From positions 13,034,001 through 13,098,000 of the forward strand of contig JAMJFZ010001133.1 in the NCBI GenBank assembly GCA_026225945.1: DNA of 64,000 nucleotides. Reading direction: 5' to 3'. Under the pieces are notes generated by a model. The model saw only the letters and a program-made list of their open reading frames with translations. It ran no database searches and had not been told where the DNA came from. This document shows, in pieces, positions 45,886 to 64,000 of this stretch. How positions within the stretch are numbered: the stretch's first letter is position 1; every line of letters begins with the position of its first letter. Made by a program: the position numbers and the translations under genes. The stretch is from Cricetomys ansorgei. Its lineage: Eukaryota; Chordata; Mammalia; Rodentia; Nesomyidae.

Positions 45886-46229
45886 CTGGGGCCTTTCAGG
45901 AGCTGACTTGGCTTCGTTCCCGAGGTGACATCTTCTCTCTTCCATCCCTATTGGTGTCAGAGTGCTTATTCTAGAAAGATTCCTGCAGCAGCTCTAAAAG
46001 GAGTTTCATTTGTTTAGTATGTTCTTTGCACTTTGTGAAGACATTGCAACTACAGGCTACCCTTCCACTTATCATTACAGTTTGTATAAACTACCATTGC
46101 AGTTTCTTCACGACCCCAGGGGAGAGCTCCGTTCAGTTGGGTGGCAGGCTGCACATTGGTGCTGTCAGGGGCTCATGTGGGTTGGAGGCCATGGTCAGTG
46201 GACATTTAGATTCTTCAACCATGGATAGT

Positions 46230-46301
46230 GTAGGGAGTCTGCTTGGTACCGCTAAACTCACACCGCTGTAGGGAGTCGGGATGGTACCGTTAAACTCACA
46301 C
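46230..46301. repeat. Tandem duplication of a 34-base unit
   Basis: 46230-46263 and 46268-46301 share GTAGGGAGTC, TGGTACCG and TAAACTCACAC with four or five differences. Period 38. Confidence 0.9.
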
Positions 46302-47099
46302 GGGCAGGTGGGACTGCACTGTGGATGCTCCTGTGACGGCCAGCCCCCCCATCAACAAGGGTCCCTCAGTTCATGCTGTGTCTGAAATGCCCTAGGAAAG
46401 GGAATGGGGTCCTTAACAGACCCACACTGTTCCTCATGAGCAAACAGAAAACATTAGAGTAGATAAGAACCTTAGCATTCATAAGATTCTAAGCTTGATT
46501 AATTTTTAATACAGCTCTTAGTAACAAGACGTCAGGCATACAGATAAGCAGAGAGGAGAATGTTTGAGCATCTGTGTACCCTCCAGTCAGCCTGATTTAA
46601 ATTTTAACTTTCAGATAATTTCTAATTTTGTTCTTTATCTTGAGTCACAGTTCAGATCACACGAACTTGGTGTTTGTCACTGAGGGATTCTATACTTAAC
46701 ACTTCAGGGTCTCCCTTAACGAAAGGGTCTCTGCTTATTGGGATAGAAGCCAGCTTACAGCCCTAAAATCTTAGCTCAGGGACCACTGTGTAGTCTCTGT
46801 GATTATTGAAAATAATGCACAGGGAGGTCAGATTTGAAGAATCAAGGCCTCCCAGACCCTCAGTTCATCAATGTAGGATGGTAGTACCAGAATGTCAAAG
46901 CAAACTTCAGTCTTGGGAAGCATGGTTTATGAGCCATGCTTTTCAAGCCTTTTATTGTAAGGTATAACAAAAAATATGAAGTGCATGTTGTCAATGTGTC
47001 CAGCCCCCAGACACATACCTAAGAACGAAAGGTTTTAATCATCTGATTATTCACACTATAGAGATTAAATTTTCTATGTTAGCTGTCTTAAGGTACAGT

Positions 47100-47190
47100 C
47101 AATTTTCTTTTCTCCTCTTGTTTCTCCTCCTCCTCCTTCCTCTTCCTCTTCTTCTTCCTTTTCCCCTTCTCCTTTTCCTTCTTCTTCTTG
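47100..47190. repeat. (CTT/CCT)n pyrimidine-rich tract
   Basis: Irregular TCC, CTT and CCT trinucleotides over about 90 bases. Confidence 0.85.
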
Positions 47191-48524
47191 CTTCATATAA
47201 GTTACTTTGCTCCAATAAATTGATTTCATTGGCTAGGAACCCACAGCATAAAACCAAAAAGCCAAACCAACCCCATTGAAGAGAACTGTTATTTGTTCCT
47301 AGGAGAGAAGTTTTTTTCTTTTAAGTGTATTTGGTTGAACTCTGCTGAACATGTTTACGAAAGGCTTTTCTTTACCACTGAGCTAAGAGTGAAGATTTAT
47401 GCCATAACTTACTAATAACAAATCCCACATAAAACTAAGCAGATTCTCCAGCTCCTTGGGCTCATGTTCTTCTCTGTCATGCTCCAGCCCCTCCTGGAAG
47501 CTGCTGACCACTCTGACCATTGCTGTAAGGCAGCCTGTCTAGGTTGAGTAAACACAACTCACACACGGCGACTTAACCATACTTTATAAATTCACAATCG
47601 TTAAGCCACAAAATCAACCTTTCAAAGAGAATGGAGGCTAAGTCACACTGCCGAGTGAAAAAGAACAGCTTTGGAGACTTTCACTGTCCTCTTCAGCACA
47701 GGTTTGCCCTGGACCACCTAGATAAGGTCCGCGTGAGGCATGGAGCGTGTAAGCACCGTGCTCCATGCATTGGGTGTCATCAGTGTTGCCTAACCAGGCT
47801 GCCTTAGCGCTCTTTGGAGGTGCTAGTCCTGGCCCTGGGATCAGGGGCATCAAAGAGCACCTTTGTTCCAAAGAAGTTTAAGGTCTAGAGTGCCACTCAG
47901 AAGTGGCATAACTAGCCTAGCACTGCAAAATAAAACATTTATATAAAGAGAATCAGAAAACGGTACCTTTTCCCTCAGGGAAGCAAAGGAGAAAATGATA
48001 CTTACAGCGTTTTAAACAAGCAACTGCAGTTTCGTTTTGTTTTGTTTTTTTGAGCTATGCTACTTTAAGAGGTTTAAATGAGTCAGTGTGTTCCACAGTG
48101 ATGCGGTCAGTGGTCTCATTACATGTGGAAGAAGTAGCAGGTTTCTAACATCTGGAAGGAGAAGGTTTTGTTTAGCCTCCTGCTGTTTCTAAGAAGAGCA
48201 AATGCAGTTGTGGCTCAGGAGATTTAAATGTGTCTTTCGAGTAGCACAGAAGGAACTCATCCTCTAGGTGTGAGTGTCAGGGAGAGGCCGGTTGATTTGG
48301 GGGCAGAATAACAAATATGACAATGGTATCTTTGCTGTTCACAGTGACCTGTGCGATGCTGGGGTTGGTAGAAAAGCAGTTCTCAAATCTTTTGGTCCAT
48401 GGTGCCTTTCCATGTAAAAATCATTGAGAAACTTAAAGAGCTTTTGTGTAGGCTATACATGTCAATTTTCTTCCATTTTGAAAATTAAAACAGCCTTTTA
48501 AAAGTTATGGATTTGCAGGTCAGC

Positions 48525-48675
48525 AAGGTGGTGCAGTGGACAAAGGCTCCTGCCACGATGTCTGAAGACCTGAACTCAACCCAGGTCTCACAAGGAGGAA
48601 AGAGAGATGTGACTCACAAATTGTTCCCTGACCTCTGCAGGCATGCAGTAGTATGCACATGCACTGGTGCACACA

Positions 48676-48717
<42 letters not shown>

Positions 48718-48725
48718 ACAAACAA
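48525..48725 (+). repeat. B3-type SINE with (CA)n
   Basis: GGTCAGCAAGGTGGTGCAGT, GGAGGAAAGAGAGATGTGAC and TTCCCTGACCTCTGCAGGCA, then (CA)n at 48670-48716. Confidence 0.75.
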
Positions 48726-48791
48726 GCAAACAAATGTAATTCTAAAGTTATTGATTTATTAAAATAAATACGTATTTTATGAAGACAATTA

Positions 48792-49000
48792 TTTTTTTGT
48801 TTTTTTATTTGTGTATATATGGAAATATATACCTGTGTGCATGCCTGTGTACCATCTGTGTATAGCGTCCACGGAGGCCAGAAGAAGGCATCAGATCCCC
48901 TGGAACTGGAGTTATAAGTGATTGTAGCTGCTGGGAATCAAATCGATGTCTCTGCAAGAGCAACAAGTGCTCTTAACTGCTAAGCCATCTCTCCAGCCTC
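48792..49000 (-). repeat. B3 SINE, antisense
   Basis: TTTTTTTATTTGTGTATATA, GGCCAGAAGAAGGCATCAGA, CCCTGGAACTGGAGTTATAA and CTAAGCCATCTCTCCAGCCT. Confidence 0.92.
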
Positions 49001-49809
49001 AGGGCAAACATGTTAAAGACTATGTTAAAAAAAATTAGTGATAAGGGCATTGCGTATCTATACAAATCTTGTGAATATTGGTTTAATGGATGGTACCTGT
49101 GTTCTCATCCCCCATCTCTATACAACCTGTTACCATCTGTTGTTTTGGCTGGGGCGCATATAGAGAATTTACTTCACAGAGATGTGGATTTGAAACAGAA
49201 AGTCCCTCCCAGCCTGGAAGCGGTCTCAGGGAACCGCAGTGGATCCCTGAAACACACTCTAAGAACTGCTGTTCTGAAACACTACAGTGATGTCTGTGTA
49301 GCAGGACTGTGGGAGATCTCAGGGTCTTCCCTTTTCGTTTGTGTACCTTTCCTACACTGAAGGTGGGTTATTTGTGCAGTTGGGAAATAAAAAAAAATAG
49401 GGCAAATATTTGGAGGGAGGGGTTGAGGAACCCCAGAAACCTAGGCAGAGCCTACATTTGGAACTGAAGCAGTCACAACATTTCTTACATGGGGAATTGT
49501 GTTTGGAAATAGAGAGATTGGTGTGGGAGAGAGTGTGAAGGAGAGAAGCCATGCAGGGGCTACAGCCATGCTGGGACAAGCTGCACTCAGCACTGAGGAA
49601 AATGAACAGGAAGAGAGAAACCACAGCTAGAGATTTATTAGAAGACAGTGACCAAGATCCAGCTGGAAGGAAAAAGGAGAGGGCAGGGTCAACAATGACT
49701 TGGAGTTTTCAAGTTAGAACATTGGGAGGGTACTTTGTCCCTTCTGTCCTTCCTTACCTAGTTTGAAAATGACCCAGATGACTCATGGAGGTTTGCCCTT
49801 TCTTTCAGA

Positions 49810-60114
<10,305 letters not shown>

Positions 60115-60179
60115 TGATCCAGGTGGATAAGATTTGTTTTTTCTTTTAACAAGTTTTATTGATTCTTGACCTTTCATTG

Positions 60180-60391
60180 TTGTTTTTAGTGATCTATCTA
60201 GTCTTCCACTGCCCATATACTTCTGGGTGTGGGGCCACCCAAGGGAGCTAGTGTGGTCGAGGTCAACTTACCAGGGGCCACACTTTTAAAGAAAACTCTC
60301 CCTCAAAGTCACCAGCTGTTCATAGCTCCTCACTTAGGGATGGAGACTCATGAACCTTCCTGCTCCATACTAGAATGTTGACTGGCACTCT

Positions 60392-60394
<3 letters not shown>
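60180..60394 (+). repeat. Rodent L1 (Lx-type) 3′ UTR fragment
   Basis: CTTCTGGGTGTGGGGCCACC, GTCAACTTACCAGGGGCCAC, ACTTTTAAAGAAAACTCTCC, CTCACTTAGGGATGGAGACT and GAATGTTGACTGGC follow the rodent L1 3′ UTR in order. Confidence 0.8.

Positions 60395-60449
<55 letters not shown>
60395..60449. repeat. (AT)27 microsatellite
   Basis: Uninterrupted AT dinucleotides directly after the L1 fragment. Confidence 0.97.
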
Positions 60450-60453
<4 letters not shown>

Positions 60454-60464
60454 CTCTCACTATT

Positions 60465-60580
60465 TGTAGATATGTCTGCCCTTGAAGTCACTGTATAGAC
60501 AGGGGTAGCTAGAAACTCACAGAAATTCACCTGCCTTTGCATTCTGGGATTAAAGGTGTGTACCACTACAGCCAGGAATA
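60465..60580 (-). repeat. B1 SINE, antisense, diverged
   Basis: CACTGTATAGACAGGGGTAG, AGAAACTCACAGAAATTCAC, TGGGATTAAAGGTGTGTACC and TACAGCCAGG. Confidence 0.75.
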
Positions 60581-61097
60581 ACAACCCTCTTGGGGAAATT
60601 TAATTAACAGCTTATAGAAAGGCATAAGTATGGACTGACTTATTTAACAATTATATGAAGATTTTGCACTTTGCCTCAGGAAGAAAATGTAATTTAAGTA
60701 GCAGTGTGATTGGTTTTGATGTGAAGACGTGCGGATGATAATGATGGACAGGATGGGATGCTGTAGGGATTTTTCCCATCTCTCACCTTGCCAGGCACTA
60801 TTGTCATCCAGTAAATGAATAAGATCTTCCTCTCGGTCAAGAAAGCTGCTGGGAAATGTAGGGAATAGATTTACAGATAAATTATAAAAGAGAACTGTCT
60901 CTAAGACAGCAGTGGTCGGTGTTTGTACAGAGTGGGATAGAAAACACTGAGGCAGGTGTGAATAATTCCGGTGAAACCACTCTGGTATTTAAAAATCTAG
61001 ACTTCTTCATCAAACCCCCGTGGTGTATATAGCCGTTTTCACAGTGGCACATACCCGACCTAGGGAAGGAGGGTGGCTTCCTCCAAAGCTCTCACAT

Positions 61098-61325
61098 TTT
61101 CTTGTTTTTAATTTACTTTTATTTTTATGTGCCTGGGTGTTTTGTTTTCTTGTATGTCTGTGTACCACATGCATGCAGTGCCCAGTGAGGCAGAAGAGGG
61201 TGTTAAGTCCCACGGAACTGGGGTTACAGATGGTTGTGAGCCACCGTGTGGGTGCTGGGAACTGAACCTGGGTCCTCTACAAGAGCAGCTGGTGCTCTTA
61301 ACCATTGAGCCATCTCTGCAGGCCC
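61098..61325 (-). repeat. B2/B3 SINE, antisense
   Basis: TTTTTAATTTACTTTTATTT, TGTGTACCACATGCATGCAG, GAACTGGGGTTACAGATGGT, GGTGCTGGGAACTGAACCTG and TTAACCATTGAGCCATCTCT. Confidence 0.92.
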
Positions 61326-61666
61326 CATTCCCCCTTTTAAAAGCAGTGCTTGGAATGGAACCCAGGGTTTGATGAAGTGAGTTAGGTAAGTGCCCTCTAC
61401 TGAGTTACCTTCGCAGCCTTAAAGTTAGTTTTATTAGCCATTTAAAGTTTATTACCATGATCGGTTGCCCTATTTTTCTATACCCAAATTATATTTTATG
61501 ATATCGATGACTTTATAGTCATTTAACAAATAAAGTTCAACGTGTACAGTTTTCAGTTTAAAAATCTTAAAGTAACCTCTCATGAGGAAAAAACAGCTTT
61601 ATTCTTTGATACTCAAAGCAGGCAGGAAACCCCTGGAAAACCACCAGGTGCACTGTCACTTTGCAG

Positions 61667-61678
61667 CCACCAGGGGGC
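61667..61678 (+). promoter_or_regulatory. CTCF-like core motif
   Basis: CCACCAGGGGGC, preceded by GCAG and followed by ATTA, fits the CTCF core pattern CCASYAGRKGGC at every position. It is not inside a recognised SINE. Binding itself cannot be seen. Confidence 0.5.
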
Positions 61679-61905
61679 ATTAACTCACCATTAGTGAACA
61701 ATCTCTTGAATGAGTTATTTTCCCCTGCTCCAGTCCCTGCTTTTTAATGAGCACAAGCTGTGGATATCTTATAGGTAATTACTGTTCTACAAACATGTAT
61801 AGAAGTGTGATTTTTTCCAACATCAACTAAATGTTTCCCAGATATGCAACAAATTTATAGAGCTACAAAGTTTAATTCACAGAAAATAGATTGCTACTCT
61901 TGTAA

Positions 61906-61945
61906 CACACCCACCCCCACCCCCCCCACCCCCCACCCCCCGACA
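61906..61945. repeat. C-rich tract (G-quadruplex/i-motif type)
   Basis: Runs of 3 to 8 C separated by single A (CCACCCCCACCCCCCCC...), so the - strand has at least four G-runs closely spaced. Confidence 0.85.
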
Positions 61946-62204
61946 CACACCCTTCCTACCATTTCCTCCCTGTGATGATAAGGAAGAAATTCAGGTCCTT
62001 GCACAGGCTAGGCAAGCACTTTAGCACTGAGATTCATTGCTAGCTTTCCAAGGACTTAAAACAAAATTAAAACTGTCAGTTATTAGTTTAAAAATTTACA
62101 GGTGATTAAACACTGGTAGTGAACAATGTAGGTGAAAGACCAGTTTATCTTTAAGGTCTTTGCCAGCTTTGATTTTACTGGTCATAGGTCTCCTTCATTC
62201 AGCC

Positions 62205-63500
62205 AGTAACAACTATTTATTGAGCAGCTGCCAGTGGCAGGCCAGACACTACTCTGGGCATCAGGATGATGCATTGTTGGTTATTCAGGGGTCTCTGCTT
62301 TGTGAGACCAATGTACTGGTAGAAAGAGAGAGACAGGCAGTAGGCAACAAATGAGTGGAATGAATCGTGTAAAGGGAATCAAAGAGGTTACAGTCAGGGA
62401 AGGCATCACTGAAGCGAAGTATGCCAGCAGAGGCTGAAAGTTCTGGGTCCTCTGTGAGAAAAGCGGTAAAGGCCGAGAGAAAAGCAAGCTCAGAAGCCCA
62501 TGGCAGTCAGGAGCCTGGGCATGGGAGGGAAGCAGGTCTGGGTGACTGGAGCCTTGTGAGAGGGACTAATGAGATGGGAGTGTTTCCTGGGAGCTGAGCA
62601 GGAGCAGAGCTCAGCGCTTCCTGATGTTGTGAGGCTTCGAACAGAGGAGTCTGGTGATCTGACTCCTTCTTTTGTTTGTTTTGGGGCGGAGCCATTCTGT
62701 GTAACCCAAGCTGCCCTTGAACTCTGCATCTTCCTGCTTCATTCTCTCTCCTGGTGGGGTCACCTAGCTCTGTTCTGACTTTAATGGGTCGTTCAGGCTG
62801 CTAAGTGGAGAAAAGGTACGCTGCAGGTGATGTGGAAAGGCTGGTAAGAAGCTGTTGCAGGGGCTGGAGAGGTGGCTCAGGGGTTAAGAGCACTAGCAGT
62901 TCCTACAGAGGACCTGGGTTCAGTTCCCAACACCCACATGGCAGCTCACAGTCATCTGCAGCTCCAGTTCTAGGGACTCAGGCACTATACACACATGGCA
63001 CATAGACATACAAGCAGGCAGAACACCCAAACACATAAAATAAAATGATAAAAAGTTTTAAAAAATTAAAGCTATTGCAGAATCCAGGTGGGAGATGATG
63101 ATTGCTTCTACCAGGAAAGCACCAGCGGAGTTGTGACAAGTATAGGATTCCCAGTTTGATGTGGAAGTGAGGAAAGAGAGCGAGATGTGATTTGAGTTGC
63201 CTTCCTCGGGATGGAGAAGATGCAGGTGGGGGAGGTGTGCCTATACGGCTGAGCGTCCAGTGTAAGCTACAGCAGCTGTCGGTGTCAATCACATTCACAG
63301 GAAGATACTGAGGTTGTAGAGAGACTGAAGAGTCTGTCTGGAGAGAGTGGTCAGAGCTGGGGATGTAAATTGGGAATGGTACTTACTTAGGTGGTACTTA
63401 ACTCTGTGTGTTTGGATGGAACCACAGGTTTGAGTTTAAGCACAGAGGGCTGGGATTATGGACCTGAGCCCCAGATTCAATGTTAGAGTAAGGGGAGAGA
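62205..63500 (+). repeat. Old mammal-wide interspersed repeat, family not named, split by SINEs
   Basis: TATTTATTGAGCAGCTGCCA, AGTCAGGGAAGGCATCACTG, then after a B2 insertion GCTATTGCAGAATCCAGGTG, GGAGATGATGATTGCTTCTA and AGAGCTGGGGATGTAAATTG follow the same order as a repeat familiar from human introns. The family name is uncertain. Confidence 0.5.
62860..63068 (+). repeat. B2 SINE
   Basis: GGGCTGGAGAGGTGGCTCAG (box A), GAGGACCTGGGTTCAGTTCC (box B), CTGCAGCTCCAGTTCTAGGG and a tail with AATAAAATGATAAAAAG. Near consensus and full length; inserted into the older repeat around it. Confidence 0.95.
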
Positions 63501-63642
63501 GAGGTAGCCATCAAGCAACCTGAGAAAGGCCAATCAGTGTAAAGACCCACTATAGATGGAGCTACACATTTAGAAAGATAATTTACCTATTGCTGTGTAA
63601 GTGGGTACATGTATGGTTGAAATTTTATGTCTCTGCTAGTTT

Positions 63643-63673
63643 ATTTATTTTTTTTTTTTTTTTCAAAAAAAAA
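63643..63673. repeat. T-run followed by A-run
   Basis: About 16 T, one C, then nine A, a short foldback. Confidence 0.85.
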
Positions 63674-64000
63674 TCTTGGGTGGTAAAGGAGTTAGACGCA
63701 GCCATGTCTGGCTGGCTGTATGTGAGCTGAGATATATGAATATAATCGACTCAGAATATTATAAGAGGTCATTGGGAGCTTCTGTGGCTCGGTTGTGCAG
63801 TTCTCAAGTGTAAATTTTTCAGGTGAAAAGGTCACATTGAAAGTCAGAGGGTTTGAGGCTCTTGCAGAAGTTTGTGGGGAAAATCAGAAATGGAGGAATC
63901 AGAGAGGAAGGAGACCTGGGGAGGAGGCAACTGCCAGGAGGGAACACGATCTCATAGGGGTTGGTGATCATGACTGACCAGGCATGGTGGTTTTCAGCTG

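Overview
The window is nuclear DNA from a muroid rodent (mouse, rat, hamster or vole group). The evidence is the density of B1, B2/B3 and B4/ID-type SINEs, rodent L1 (Lx-type) 3′ ends, a URR1-type hAT element and many long dinucleotide repeats, plus two split vertebrate genes with GT-AG introns. The species cannot be fixed from sequence alone. Abundant clean ID elements, expected in rat, were not seen.

Layout, all on the + strand. (1) About 1-15,150: ALG5, dolichyl-phosphate beta-glucosyltransferase. Exon 1 (about 22 codons) lies left of the window. Nine exons, 2-10, are present at 2814-14989, give an uninterrupted reading frame of 302 residues (residues 23-324) and end at a stop codon, followed by two AATAAA signals. 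(2) About 15,150-20,600: intergenic DNA made mostly of old repeats. (3) About 20,600-21,250: a CpG island with a probable non-coding first exon of SMAD9 (donor after 20937). (4) About 20,938-49,990: the very long first intron of SMAD9. It holds SINEs, two or three L1 3′ ends, ancient MER5A, MIR and hAT fragments and several large microsatellites. (5) 50,015-60,030: four SMAD9 coding exons covering residues 1-383, that is MH1, linker and most of MH2. The last coding exon (about 47 residues, including the C-terminal SSXS phosphorylation tail) lies right of the window.

The two genes are neighbours in the same orientation, as in the human 13q13 block (ALG5 then SMAD9 in the direction of transcription). 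They do not share a pathway. ALG5 makes dolichyl-phosphate-glucose for N-glycan assembly at the ER, while SMAD9 is a BMP-receptor-activated transcription factor.

I found no new multi-gene system. The observations most worth checking are: the SMAD9 exon structure, which splices linker straight to MH2 and lacks any visible counterpart of the human 37-residue linker exon; the weak SMAD9 start context with a strong in-frame Met52 downstream; unusual ALG5 residues beside the exon 5 donor; a strong CTCF-like core at 61,667; and several structured repeat tracts. Repeat boundaries are estimates by eye, usually good to about 10-30 bases.
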